DNA from: Candidatus Hodarchaeota archaeon
GTDB lineage: Archaea > Asgardarchaeota > Heimdallarchaeia > Hodarchaeales > Hodarchaeaceae
DNA length: 35,655 bases
Assembly (NCBI GenBank): GCA_016840035.1
Contig: JAEOTC010000162.1
Location: forward strand, 1 to 35,655
Reading direction: 5' to 3'
Shown piece after piece: positions 24,070 through 33,028 of the stretch. Every line of letters begins with the position of its first letter. The first letter of the stretch is position 1. A program made the position numbers and the translations under genes. The notes under the pieces are model-generated. The model had not been told where the DNA came from. It made no database searches and saw nothing but the letters and a program-made list of their open reading frames with translations.

Positions 24070-26538
24070 TCACTCAAGATTATTATTCAAGGAAATCTCC
24101 ATGAATGGATTATTCCATATTTTAATCTTAATTTCATGATCTTTAGGTATTTCTTTGAGGGTTATCTCTTTTGAAATATTCGGAATAAGGTGGAAATAAT
24201 TATCATTTGGTTCAAGTTCATTAGGAAGATGAACTAAAAGAGCTAGCTTACTCGATAACAGAGTAAGAGAATTACCGTTTAAATTAGCATCAATTTTCGG
24301 AGTAGGAAAACGTATATCCCTTGGATCAGACATGAATATAATATCTTCTACCTTAACATTATCATTTGTGAATTTGACCCATAAAAGATCACTTTTTTCT
24401 AATTTTAACTCACCTAAATCAATTTTTGTCTTAGAATTTGATTCAATAGAAATTTCGTATGTGTTCTCCCAAAGAATATCTCCTTCTAGATTTAAATTCT
24501 TAACTTTTAGTTCTCCGTTTACTGAATGAAGTAGATCACTGATGACGACAAATGTATTCTCATTTGGAACTTTTACAATAATCACTGGATTAAATGACCT
24601 TTTCACAAACCAATATGCCATCTTAGGAATACCATAGTAGTCTATTAAAGACCAACAAATCGTGGGCCATGGCTCATTAAACTGCCATATGAGTGCACCA
24701 GCTGTATTAAATTTTCTCGCTCTCCATGTCTCTATGGCAAATTTCATGCCGAATGCTTGAGCTGCCTGAGTATATAATATCCACTCATCAATATTAGTAG
24801 GTTCACCCATTTTTTTCATATTAATTTTTATTTTGGGGAGAATTAAATTATGGAATTCCCAGATTGTGTTTGGTTTTACTTGTGTTTGTCTACTAAAGAT
24901 CTGATTTATTGTAGATCTTGATGGAAAGCTTTGAATCCCAAATTCAGTAATAAATTTAGCATGATTCTCGGCATATGCATCATATTCTGGAGGTTCGAGA
25001 TTCGGCTGCCCAACGCCATGCCAGACACACCAATCATGATTGTTCCCTTCGTCCATTGAGTTTGGATCAAATTCATGATTATTATCTGAAGAAGGACTCC
25101 ATGGACTTGATCGCCAGTAAGGTCTAGAGGGATCTAATTGGGAACAAAGGTGTTTCTTCATCTGATGGAGCTTATCCCCGAATTTATTCTCAAGACGAAT
25201 TTGGGGCAATAAACTCTGATAATCAATCCATTCATTTTCATTATTCCCACACCAAAGAACAATTGAAGGGTGGTTCCGTAATCGTCTGATAATAGAAGAG
25301 ATTTCTGTTTCAACCACAGAGAGAAATTTATCGTGCTCAGGATAAACACTACAGGCAAATTGAAAATCATGCCATATCATAATCCCAAATTCATCACAAA
25401 TATCATAAAAACGGTCATCTTCAACAACCCCACCTCCCCAGATCCTGATCATATTGAAATTACCATTTTTCGCTAGTGAGAGCAATTTTCGATATCTCCA
25501 TTCATCTCCAAAGTTTGTCAACGAGTCTGTCGGTACCCAATTTGCTCCCCTAGCAAAAATCTTCTTACCATTGACTTCAAAAATAAACGAATTCTCCCCT
25601 TCCTCCTCAAGAATGAGATTAACAGTCCTTATTCCGAATCTCTCGTTGATTTTGAACTTTTTTGTTGATTCAAACAACCTTAATTCGTAAAGAGACTGTT
25701 TACCCGTTCCATTCGGCCACCAAAGATTGTAGTTTTCAATTTTGACATTCTTCTTTAACGAATTCATTCCTAACTTGAGTTCTACGGGAAAAGTATCTTG
25801 AAATATAGTTGTAGGATTGTTAACTTGAGAAATCTCAAGTATGAAATCCAACGGACCCTCAATCTCACTATTCAAAGTAACAGAGAATGAGAGTTCAGCG
25901 AATTTATCTGATAATTTTGTAGTTTCGACAAATAAATCCGAAAATTCAACGCTATTCTCAATTAAAACCTTAGATTCTCCGATTCCAACCAAAAGCGATC
26001 GTGGAGCAAAGTCCCATCCATAATTATAGGTAGGTTTTCGAATAAATACTCGGTCTTTATATTCTACTTCTGGTAGATCTATTTCTTTATCAACAAAACT
26101 CATTGGGGGAGAAATAATTAGTGATACTGTATTAACTGATTGAATAAGATCGGTTGGTAGATGAAATTTATATTGAATATGAGCGCTGGAAGTATTTCTT
26201 ATTTCAACCCCATTGAAGAAAATTTGGGCCATTGTATCAATATAGTCAACCCAAAGACAATAATCCCGGTCAAGATCAGATAGGGGAAATTCAGCATGAA
26301 GGAGAAGGTAGTATTCCTCTAAATATTCCAATTTTTTCATATTGTCTTCAAAATACGGATTAAGATCTGTTAAACTTGCGATGTTTGATTGTAATGTCCC
26401 TGGAGTGTAAAAAGGCTTCATTTCCTTCCTTATAGATTGTAATAAGACAGGATCGGAAAGACTCTTAACAATATCCTCCTTATCATCTAATTTGAAAATT
26501 TTGAAGGTCCAATTGTCTAATTTTAAGTCAGTACTCAT
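24070..26538 (-). CDS. Glycoside hydrolase family 2, beta-mannosidase
   Basis: An 822-residue GH2 enzyme with the usual order: N-terminal sugar-binding jelly-roll (about 1-190), immunoglobulin-like domain (about 195-300), TIM barrel (about 305-640) and C-terminal beta domain. In the barrel, FARGANWVPTDSL and IRIWGGGVVEDDRFYDICDEFGIMIWHDF are characteristic of beta-mannosidases. The acid/base is E434 in CGNNENEW and the nucleophile is E532 in FITEFGIQSFPS. It should release beta-linked mannose from oligosaccharide ends. No signal peptide is seen, so it probably acts in the cytoplasm on imported oligosaccharides or in recycling of glycans. No sugar transporter gene is adjacent. Confidence 0.92.
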   Translation of the reverse strand: MSTDLKLDNWTFKIFKLDDKEDIVKSLSDPVLLQSIRKEMKPFYTPGTLQSNIASLTDLNPYFEDNMKKLEYLEEYYLLLHAEFPLSDLDRDYCLWVDYIDTMAQIFFNGVEIRNTSSAHIQYKFHLPTDLIQSVNTVSLIISPPMSFVDKEIDLPEVEYKDRVFIRKPTYNYGWDFAPRSLLVGIGESKVLIENSVEFSDLFVETTKLSDKFAELSFSVTLNSEIEGPLDFILEISQVNNPTTIFQDTFPVELKLGMNSLKKNVKIENYNLWWPNGTGKQSLYELRLFESTKKFKINERFGIRTVNLILEEEGENSFIFEVNGKKIFARGANWVPTDSLTNFGDEWRYRKLLSLAKNGNFNMIRIWGGGVVEDDRFYDICDEFGIMIWHDFQFACSVYPEHDKFLSVVETEISSIIRRLRNHPSIVLWCGNNENEWIDYQSLLPQIRLENKFGDKLHQMKKHLCSQLDPSRPYWRSSPWSPSSDNNHEFDPNSMDEGNNHDWCVWHGVGQPNLEPPEYDAYAENHAKFITEFGIQSFPSRSTINQIFSRQTQVKPNTIWEFHNLILPKIKINMKKMGEPTNIDEWILYTQAAQAFGMKFAIETWRARKFNTAGALIWQFNEPWPTICWSLIDYYGIPKMAYWFVKRSFNPVIIVKVPNENTFVVISDLLHSVNGELKVKNLNLEGDILWENTYEISIESNSKTKIDLGELKLEKSDLLWVKFTNDNVKVEDIIFMSDPRDIRFPTPKIDANLNGNSLTLLSSKLALLVHLPNELEPNDNYFHLIPNISKEITLKEIPKDHEIKIKIWNNPFMEISLNNNLE

Positions 26539-26712
26539 TTTAAATTTCTCATAGAAAAGAGACTTTAAACCAGAGGTGCCATTAGTTGATATTATTTAAC
26601 GATATTTAATAATAATCTCACCAACCATCTCCTTCCTATTTTCCCTCACCAGAATTATGAACTAGTTAAAATCTCATATTAGATACTCTTTAGGAATTAT
26701 GAGGTTTCTGAA

Positions 26713-27327
26713 ATGGAAATTTATGATATTTCACTTGAGATGAAAGCAAATATGATATATTATGCAGATGATCCTACATTTGTTTTAAACTCAGTCTTGG
26801 ATATGACAAAAGGAGATGAAATAAATCTCTCAGAGGTGAGTATGGGTGTTCATACAGGAACACATATCGATGCTCCTTTACACTTCGTAAATGGCGGTAA
26901 GAGTATAACTGAATTTCCCTTATCACACTTCTATGGTAAAGCTAAAGTAATAGATTTATCTCAATACGACTTTGGAAGTAAAATAACAGACACTGATTTC
27001 AAACCTTATAAAATCGAACCTGATACAATTTTACTCCTGAAGACAAAGAATTCGAGCATTTCAAAAAGTGAATTTCAGGATGATTTTGTCTGTTTATCAG
27101 TAGAAGCAGCAGATTTATTGATTAAATTAAAGGTTAAAGCCGTTGGAATTGATTATCTGAGTATTGGAAATGAAGATGTGCATAAAATTCTTCTCTCAAA
27201 TGAAATTATCGTTTATGAAGGATTGGTACTAGCCCAAATTTTACCAGGTAATTATACATTCATCGGTTTTCCTCTCAAATTAATGGGAAGTGAAGGATCT
27301 CCAACCAGAGCTGTTTTGATTCGATAA
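26713..27327 (+). CDS. Cyclase-family hydrolase (kynurenine formamidase-like)
   Basis: A 204-residue protein of the PF04199 cyclase family. The metal-binding signature is present as GVHTGTHIDAPLHF, with H47, H51, D53 and H57. The rest of the fold (FYGKAKVIDLS, VKAVGIDYLSIG, and a C-terminal GSEGSPTRAVLIR) also fits. Members include kynurenine formamidase and other amide or ester hydrolases. No other kynurenine-pathway gene is nearby, so the substrate is open. GAGGT lies a few bases before the ATG. Confidence 0.88.
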   Translation: MEIYDISLEMKANMIYYADDPTFVLNSVLDMTKGDEINLSEVSMGVHTGTHIDAPLHFVNGGKSITEFPLSHFYGKAKVIDLSQYDFGSKITDTDFKPYKIEPDTILLLKTKNSSISKSEFQDDFVCLSVEAADLLIKLKVKAVGIDYLSIGNEDVHKILLSNEIIVYEGLVLAQILPGNYTFIGFPLKLMGSEGSPTRAVLIR

Positions 27328-27418
27328 TAGGTTTGAAGCAGACGTAAACAAACTTTTTTGATTACAGCTAAAAAGAGCAACCCCAATGAGATAACATAAC
27401 TCCGTAAGAAATGTTATA

Positions 27419-28042
27419 TCATTCCTGAATTCTTTCTTGAGATTCCCGCCATTTTTTGTAATTACCAAGACAAGAGGTGCAACAAAAGTAATGAGGAACC
27501 TGATCAAATCTTCCTATTTCAAAATTACTATCAATTGGTTTCCCACAATACTCACATCTTACATTCAACAATTTAGTGCCTTTCGGAATCCTATGGGGAT
27601 TTATATGGATTCTACTTTTTATAAAGGAAATTCTAGCATGTTTAACTTCTTGTCTTTTCATAAGAGACTCGAAAAATTGATCGGATTCAGATAAACTACA
27701 GTGTTGCGTAATTATATTAACATTATACTCATCAGTGACCTCATAAACAACTTTTACCAATTCAGAGGAGGACAGAAATTCAAAGAGTTGATCTTTTACC
27801 TCCGGATCGACTTTGAGATTGATTATTGCCGCTCTATCTGAGGTCATGGTATGTGGATTTAATTGAAGTCCAATATAATTGAAGACGCCCAACTTCTGTA
27901 GTTTTTCTATACGAGATTTAATAGTAGGAACAGAGAGTTTTAGTTCATCACCAAGCTTTGAATAGGTTATCCTACCGTTTTTATTCAAGCGTTCTAGAAT
28001 AATCAAATCCTTCTGGTCGAGTTCAATGGACACGAATTTCAT
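27419..28042 (-). CDS. Lrp/AsnC-family regulator with C-terminal TRASH metal-binding domain
   Basis: About 207 residues from the ATG at 28042. An Lrp-type helix-turn-helix at the N-terminus (LDQKDLIILERLNKNGRITYSKLGDELKLSVPTIKSRIEKLQKLGV) is followed by a RAM-like ligand domain. The C-terminus is a TRASH zinc-finger-like domain with Cys pattern C-x2-C ... CC-x2-C (CEYCGKP, then YFCCTSC). Archaeal Lrp-TRASH regulators act in copper or other metal responses. A start at 28084 is possible but would overlap the upstream gene by 34 bases; with 28042 the gap is 8 bases. It forms an operon with the wHTH gene upstream. Confidence 0.85.
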   Translation of the reverse strand: MKFVSIELDQKDLIILERLNKNGRITYSKLGDELKLSVPTIKSRIEKLQKLGVFNYIGLQLNPHTMTSDRAAIINLKVDPEVKDQLFEFLSSSELVKVVYEVTDEYNVNIITQHCSLSESDQFFESLMKRQEVKHARISFIKSRIHINPHRIPKGTKLLNVRCEYCGKPIDSNFEIGRFDQVPHYFCCTSCLGNYKKWRESQERIQE

Positions 28043-28050
28043 CCAACCTA

Positions 28051-28716
28051 TCACGAAAAACAAGAGACAATCTTCTCTCTCCATTGAGTATTAGCAGTCA
28101 AGAGGGTAAGAAGACCAAGAGTATTAATCAAATGATTCACAGAGTTCCAATCTAGAGTACTGATGAGATTTGCTGTTTCCTCATCAGCTGATTTCAATAG
28201 AGTGGTGCTAGATTCAAACATACTCAACTTAAGCTCTTTGGCGAGAGTGCCTAACTCTTTAACACTATTAATTGTCAACCCTAAATGATCACCAAGTAGT
28301 TTGCTTAATACATTATCGAAAGTCTCGTGTTGGAGCTTAACTTCGGGATCAGGTTCAGTTTCTTCCATCTTGGGGAAGAACATCTTAGCTGTTCTCATAT
28401 AAAGTGTTTCAGTCTTTAACTTCTCGTTGGGAGAGGCCTTAACCCGTTTCCCTGCAGGAAGTACTAATTTGCCTTCCTCTAATTTTTTAAGATAACGATA
28501 AATCGATTTTGTAGATTTCTCATTTCCAATTGTTTTAAATGACACTTCCAGATCCTTAACCGTCATATAGGGAGTGGAACGCAAAAAAGTGAGAATTTGC
28601 ATAAGATTTTCGTCTTGAAAAAGTGTGAGAACATCTTTATCTGTAATTTCCAAAAAAAGGATTTGTTTACCTGTTATCGCATCTTCGATTTGAGTATTCT
28701 CCATACTAGACCACAT
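28051..28716 (-). CDS. Winged-helix transcription regulator
   Basis: About 221 residues from an ATG at 28716 (an ATG at 28704 is also possible). A winged-helix domain spans about residues 30-100 (LMQILTFLRSTPYMTVKDLEVSFKTIGNEKSTKSIYRYLKKLEEGKLV), the ArsR/MarR-like arrangement. The C-terminal half is helical, with no known ligand motif. It sits directly upstream of the Lrp-TRASH gene and is divergent from the tandem GNAT gene, which shares the intergenic control region and may be a target. Confidence 0.72.
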   Translation of the reverse strand: MWSSMENTQIEDAITGKQILFLEITDKDVLTLFQDENLMQILTFLRSTPYMTVKDLEVSFKTIGNEKSTKSIYRYLKKLEEGKLVLPAGKRVKASPNEKLKTETLYMRTAKMFFPKMEETEPDPEVKLQHETFDNVLSKLLGDHLGLTINSVKELGTLAKELKLSMFESSTTLLKSADEETANLISTLDWNSVNHLINTLGLLTLLTANTQWREKIVSCFS

Positions 28717-28816
28717 AAGAGTCAATACGACTAGAATTATGAATTATCTCATTCTTGCCATGATAGGAATCTATTAATATATTCTTTGGGAACTGATTCT
28801 CATCAATTTGAGAAAG

Positions 28817-29746
28817 ATGAATATGATGAAAGTTACTTACAAGTATTACGAAAAAGACGCAGGACTTGAAGAACTACAAGCTAAAATCTATAATGAAAAT
28901 AATCCCGAAAACCCCCAACCAGTTACTGCAGAGGAGATCCAAAAAAGATTTGAGAACGAAAAAATCGATCCTAAAACAGTACGATATGCAATGAAAGAAT
29001 CAGGAGAACCTCTTGCATACGTACAGGCACGAGATTATTCCGAAGTGAAAGAAACACATCTAGGATATCCATGGGCACTCCCAGATTGTCCAGCAGGGGT
29101 ACAAAATAAAATATTTGATGAAATGCTAGCATATATTAAAACTAGAGATACAGGGTATGAAATTCGAGTAAATATTGCAGCAAATAATGATTCACACATG
29201 AAGTTTGTGAAGTCAAAAACAGGATTAGAAGAAAAAAGTCGGAGTTACAGACGGGAAATAGATGTTAAAAAAGTTAGTAAAATGACCCTAGATGAAGGAA
29301 AGTACAACATTCGAAAAGCAACGAAAGCAGATGAAGATATTTTAGTGAATCTAATAAAAGAAGACGGCCGATACACCTCTCAATTTGCATCAGATGAAGA
29401 AATTGGCAAATATTTTTCAGAACGAGTTCTTCCTGATGATCACTGTTATCTAGTCTTCCAGGATGAAAAACTAGTAAGAGCTTCGGCCCCACTAATAACA
29501 AAGCTTCCCAATGATACAGAGGAACGTCTGATCCTTAGGTTTCATAGCTTCCTACCTGATACTGAAGATGCATTCAAATCCCATATGATTTCAATAGCAA
29601 AAGAATGTGTGGAAACAGGCCTAGACACAAAGCCATTGTCCCTCTATGAATCAGAGAACGACTCCGAAACAATAAAATCCACTATCCAAGAATTTAATCC
29701 AGTTCATAGCGAGGTTCAAGGAATATCTTTTGGGTTAAAGAAGTAG
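28817..29746 (+). CDS. Tandem GNAT-fold acetyltransferase-like protein
   Basis: About 309 residues with two GNAT-like halves. The first half (about 1-145) has VRYAMKESGEPLAYVQARD followed by a central helix and EIRVNIAANNDSHMKFVKSKTGLEE, a typical acetyl-CoA fold ending. The second (about 155-309) begins YNIRKATKADEDILVNLIKED, the usual GNAT N-terminus. A canonical Q/RxxGxG/A acetyl-CoA loop is not clear in either half, so activity is uncertain. The start could be 28817, 28823 or 28826. It is divergent from the wHTH gene, with a TATA-like AT stretch near 28770-28782. Confidence 0.7.
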   Translation: MNMMKVTYKYYEKDAGLEELQAKIYNENNPENPQPVTAEEIQKRFENEKIDPKTVRYAMKESGEPLAYVQARDYSEVKETHLGYPWALPDCPAGVQNKIFDEMLAYIKTRDTGYEIRVNIAANNDSHMKFVKSKTGLEEKSRSYRREIDVKKVSKMTLDEGKYNIRKATKADEDILVNLIKEDGRYTSQFASDEEIGKYFSERVLPDDHCYLVFQDEKLVRASAPLITKLPNDTEERLILRFHSFLPDTEDAFKSHMISIAKECVETGLDTKPLSLYESENDSETIKSTIQEFNPVHSEVQGISFGLKK

Positions 29747-29845
29747 AACGAGATGTCTTTAGACTGAAAGATAACATGGAAATGAAACAAAAAGGCTATT
29801 TTCCCTCATTCCCTCTTTTGAGCTCATACTTTCAATAGGGGGAAA

Positions 29846-30517
29846 CTATTTTTTGATTTTGAAGGCACAAGATTCGTCTCCCTCACGAATACAGGCCATT
29901 TTTATAGCCATATGATCAGTTAATTCTTTAATGACAGTTTCGGTTAGTTTACACACCAAAGGCTCTTCTAATACAACATCATAGTACAAACAATTATGAT
30001 TTTTTATGATGAAATGGTCTTCATCCTCTGATAATTCTGGTATCTTCCCATTTTGTTCAAAGAGTTCAATGATTTTATCTAATTCTTGTTTCACAACTTC
30101 AGGTGATTCAGAGTGTAATTTCTCCTGGGATAACTTAAAATTCATCCGAGTTGCAATTTTTCTCCCAATTTTTTCAAGAAGATCGATGATGACTTTCTCA
30201 CCAAATTCTGACTTAATTTCCTTCAAAAGATAAATACTGAGTTCTGTGTATGCTTTAGGAAAAGTATTCAAACCTGTTCCAGTTAATGAGTAAGTCATCG
30301 CAGGTCGACCAGCAGCCCCCCTTTTTTCAGATAACGAAACAAGTCCTTCACTTTCAAGCATAGTCAAATAATGTCTCGTTCCAGTTGGGCTAAGCGTTAC
30401 GGCGGTAGCAATTTCTTTTAGAGTACAACCCTCATTTGATGAGGAACAATTTAGCAGGAGATAATGTAAAATACGATCTCGTTTAGTTAGATGTCCTTCT
30501 ACTGGTTTTTGTGACAT
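29846..30517 (-). CDS. SufR-like winged-helix regulator with four conserved Cys
   Basis: About 223 residues from the ATG at 30517 (AAGGA nine bases before it). An N-terminal winged-helix domain includes KRDRILHYLL, LKEIATAVTLSPTGTRHYLTMLESEGLVS and the wing GRPAMTYSLT. The C-terminal domain has Cys at about 176, 189, 209 and 217 (NHNCLYY...PLVCKLTE...ACIREGDESCAFKI). This spacing matches the Fe-S-binding C-terminal region of SufR-type regulators, so an iron-sulfur sensor is likely. No suf or isc gene lies beside it. An inverted repeat at 30583-30607, upstream of the start, is a candidate autoregulatory site. Confidence 0.82.
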   Translation of the reverse strand: MSQKPVEGHLTKRDRILHYLLLNCSSSNEGCTLKEIATAVTLSPTGTRHYLTMLESEGLVSLSEKRGAAGRPAMTYSLTGTGLNTFPKAYTELSIYLLKEIKSEFGEKVIIDLLEKIGRKIATRMNFKLSQEKLHSESPEVVKQELDKIIELFEQNGKIPELSEDEDHFIIKNHNCLYYDVVLEEPLVCKLTETVIKELTDHMAIKMACIREGDESCAFKIKK

Positions 30518-30582
30518 TAAGTTCATTCCTTGAAGATGAGAGGGTAGATTCAATGACAGATTGAAAATTGAATCCTATTTCT

Positions 30583-30607
30583 TACATAAAATGCTATAAT
30601 TTATGTA
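30583..30607. promoter_or_regulatory. Candidate operator upstream of the SufR-like regulator
   Basis: An inverted repeat: TACATAAA (30583-30590), nine bases, TTTATGTA (30600-30607). The arms are perfect complements. It lies 66-90 bases upstream of the regulator start, in the only intergenic space before the next minus-strand gene. Position and symmetry suggest autoregulation; no binding evidence. Confidence 0.5.
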
Positions 30608-30665
30608 GATATTTCCAAAATAAATCGCTTTACAAAGAATTCCTGAGAGTAGCATCAATCAAGCT

Positions 30666-31178
30666 TCAGACATTCAGAATTCTTAGATATTGAATCCACG
30701 GACCAACGGTTTCTTTATAACGTAAGGCCAAAGATTCCGCGATTTGGAATAAATGAGTCAAGTCGTGAACAACCCAAGTAGCTAGATGTTGTTCTAAGGT
30801 GACTTCACCAAACTCAGGATGAATACCTGTTTTATGAAGATCAGATTCGGTTACAAGTGCTTTCAAAGTCTGGATATTTTTTGTACGAAGCGTTTCAAAC
30901 TCGTTTAAGCGCTCAATAAAGCTAACACTCTGATCAAAGCCCTCTCGATCAAAAGGGGGAAATTCTTTGACTCCTTCCTCTGAGAGCATTATCTTTGAAC
31001 GTAGAATCCAATCGGTTTTTTCTCCTGCAATAAGGTGACCAATAACTGCAGAGGGAGAAAAAGCATTCTCGTGTTTCTGAAAATTCACCCATTGGTCGTC
31101 TAGACCTTCTAACAACGCACGTAAGACTTGGGGAGTGCGTGATAGTAAATTCAGAGCTTCAGGGATATTGTAAACCAT
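30666..31178 (-). CDS. DinB-family (DinB_2) putative metal-dependent protein
   Basis: A 170-residue four-helix protein with the DinB metal triad: H48 in SAVIGHLI, and H138 and H142 in VVHDLTHLFQIAE. It is distinct in sequence from the DinB protein at 7768-8283, though both share the fold and triad. A TATA-like TTATTTATATC about 25 bases before the ATG suggests a leaderless transcript. Substrate unknown. Confidence 0.85.
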   Translation of the reverse strand: MVYNIPEALNLLSRTPQVLRALLEGLDDQWVNFQKHENAFSPSAVIGHLIAGEKTDWILRSKIMLSEEGVKEFPPFDREGFDQSVSFIERLNEFETLRTKNIQTLKALVTESDLHKTGIHPEFGEVTLEQHLATWVVHDLTHLFQIAESLALRYKETVGPWIQYLRILNV

Positions 31179-31195
31179 AATTATATTTTGGTTCA

Positions 31196-31209
31196 GATGA
31201 TATAAATAA
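31196..31209 (-). promoter_or_regulatory. TATA box of the DinB_2 gene
   Basis: Minus-strand GTTATTTATATCAT, centred about 26 bases before the ATG at 31178, the distance expected for an archaeal TATA box in front of a leaderless transcript. Confidence 0.5.
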
Positions 31210-31291
31210 CTATATTTGTTGGTATTTACTGATAGAATGTCATTCCTACGAATAGATCTAATAGCTGGGTATAACGGAAAATAATTTTCAG

Positions 31292-31735
31292 TTAATGAAA
31301 GTTTGATCTTACCAGAAATAAATAAATTCCAAACAATGCCGAAACTACTAGTGAGATCATCTGAGGGTCTGCAGGATTAATCGTAGAAGGAAGGGAGAGT
31401 AGGCCACTGCCAACATAGAGGATAATTCCAAGAATATGTAACCACAAGGCAAAAGTGCTGATTTTCCATAAACCTAACCCGATAATGAAGATAATAACTC
31501 CAACAATGATTAGGCCTCCCATAAAAATAAGGAATAAACCACCAAATATCGCGGTTAAATCTTCACCAAGAATGGTTTCAGGTGCATCACCTAACTCCAT
31601 AATGGCGGTGATAATGGTATAAAAACCAAGTAACGCGACTCCAACACCAGTAAGCATTTCTAATAAACCAACAATGCGTGCTGGCCAGGTAGTCCAATGT
31701 TTAGAATCATTAGGTTGAAAGATTTCATAGGTCAT
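31292..31735 (-). CDS. Four-TM membrane protein of unknown function
   Basis: A 147-residue protein with four hydrophobic helices near residues 20-44, 62-88, 94-112 and 125-142, and short loops containing Pro, Asp and Glu. No Cys pattern or transporter motif is seen. GGAGAC lies before the ATG. It stands alone between the DinB_2 gene and the divergent dehydrogenase gene. Related small 4-TM proteins are common and uncharacterised. Confidence 0.75.
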   Translation of the reverse strand: MTYEIFQPNDSKHWTTWPARIVGLLEMLTGVGVALLGFYTIITAIMELGDAPETILGEDLTAIFGGLFLIFMGGLIIVGVIIFIIGLGLWKISTFALWLHILGIILYVGSGLLSLPSTINPADPQMISLVVSALFGIYLFLVRSNFH

Positions 31736-31920
31736 TTGAAAAAAGTCTCCAGTAAGTCAATTGAGCCTGTGTAAATTAAAACTATAGAGTACTATCAGAT
31801 TGGGAAGTTTGGAAATATGATAACCAATACTCACTTGTATTAGGAACTATAAAACTGTCCCTGAATAAAAATAAAGTCCAATGCCTCTGATATTTTACTA
31901 AGAAATTACGCATAAAGATA

Positions 31921-31930
31921 AGATATATAG
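31921..31930 (+). promoter_or_regulatory. TATA box of the LDH/MDH-family gene
   Basis: AGATATATAG, centred about 21 bases before the ATG at 31947, which suggests a very short or absent leader. Confidence 0.5.
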
Positions 31931-31946
31931 ACATAGAAGAGAAAAT

Positions 31947-32915
31947 ATGAAGAGTTTGCATCCGAAAGTAGCAATAATAGGCGGAGGGAACGTGGGAATC
32001 CGCTATGCATATGCATTGATGATTAGAGGATTGGCGCGTCAGATAACGATCGTAGATATCGATCAACATAAAGTCGAAGGGGAAATCATGGATTTATCCC
32101 ATGGAACTCCTTATACTTCTCCTGTGAAACTAGAAGTAGGAACTTATGAAGATATTAAAGGAGCAGATCTTGTTGTGATTACCGCAGGAAAAAATCGTTC
32201 TCCAGGAGAGACAAGACTTGATTTGACCAAGGCTAATGTCCAATTATACAAAGATATAATCCCTCAAATCATGAACTATGCACCAGCAGCCCTATTTTTA
32301 ATAGTGACCAATCCTGTCGATATTTTAGCATATGCAGCATATAAATTTTCCAAAAAACCCGCATCAGAAGTAATAGGTGCAGGTACAGTCTTAGATACCG
32401 CACGCTTTCGGAATCTTATTGCTACTCATTGCAAAGTAGATCCACGCAATGTTCATGGATACATCTTAGGTGAACATGGAGAAACCGAATTTCCAGTTTG
32501 GAGTCGAGTATTAGTGGGAGGAACTCTGATACAGGACTATTGCCCAATCTGCGATAACTGTAAAATGTGCAATCATAAGGAAGAAATGAACAAGATCTTC
32601 TTAGAGGTACGTGATTCAGGTGCGAAAATTATCAGGAGAAAAGGCGAGACTTCTTATGGGATCGGACTTGCACTGGTAAGAATCACTGCAGCACTCCTTA
32701 AAGATGAAAATTCAATTTTACCAGTATCCAGTCTGGTAGCTGGTTTTCTTGATATTCATGACGTATATCTGAGTTTACCAGCAATCCTTACGAAGAAAGG
32801 GATCAAAAAAGTGTTAGAAATCAAACTCAATGATCAAGAGCAGCAACAATTAAAGAAATCAGCAGCTACATTGAAAGCTATGATTAAAGAAATTGATCCC
32901 ATTTTGAATGAGTAA
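31947..32915 (+). CDS. NAD-dependent LDH/MDH-family 2-hydroxyacid dehydrogenase with four-Cys insert
   Basis: A 322-residue lactate/malate dehydrogenase. The Rossmann motif is IIGGGNVG (about 10-17); D37 after the second strand favours NAD over NADP. The catalytic pair is D150 (VLDTARFRN) and H177 (GEHGETEFPVWS). The substrate loop reads AGKNRSPGETR: residue 84, the usual Gln of lactate and Arg of malate dehydrogenases, is Arg, so oxaloacetate/malate is favoured although the rest of the loop is LDH-like. Between the GEHG strand and the next helix is C199-x2-C202-x2-C205-x2-C208 followed by NH, an unusual insert that could bind zinc or an iron-sulfur cluster. The gene has its own TATA box. Confidence 0.9.
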   Translation: MKSLHPKVAIIGGGNVGIRYAYALMIRGLARQITIVDIDQHKVEGEIMDLSHGTPYTSPVKLEVGTYEDIKGADLVVITAGKNRSPGETRLDLTKANVQLYKDIIPQIMNYAPAALFLIVTNPVDILAYAAYKFSKKPASEVIGAGTVLDTARFRNLIATHCKVDPRNVHGYILGEHGETEFPVWSRVLVGGTLIQDYCPICDNCKMCNHKEEMNKIFLEVRDSGAKIIRRKGETSYGIGLALVRITAALLKDENSILPVSSLVAGFLDIHDVYLSLPAILTKKGIKKVLEIKLNDQEQQQLKKSAATLKAMIKEIDPILNE

Positions 32916-33028
32916 ATTCTAAGTGATGATTGAATCAAGATCGTTTGACCTGGATAATTGAAAATAGGTGACTTTGAATTGATTATATTGGAAAAGATCT
33001 AAATTAAAAATATAATTACTAAACACAA

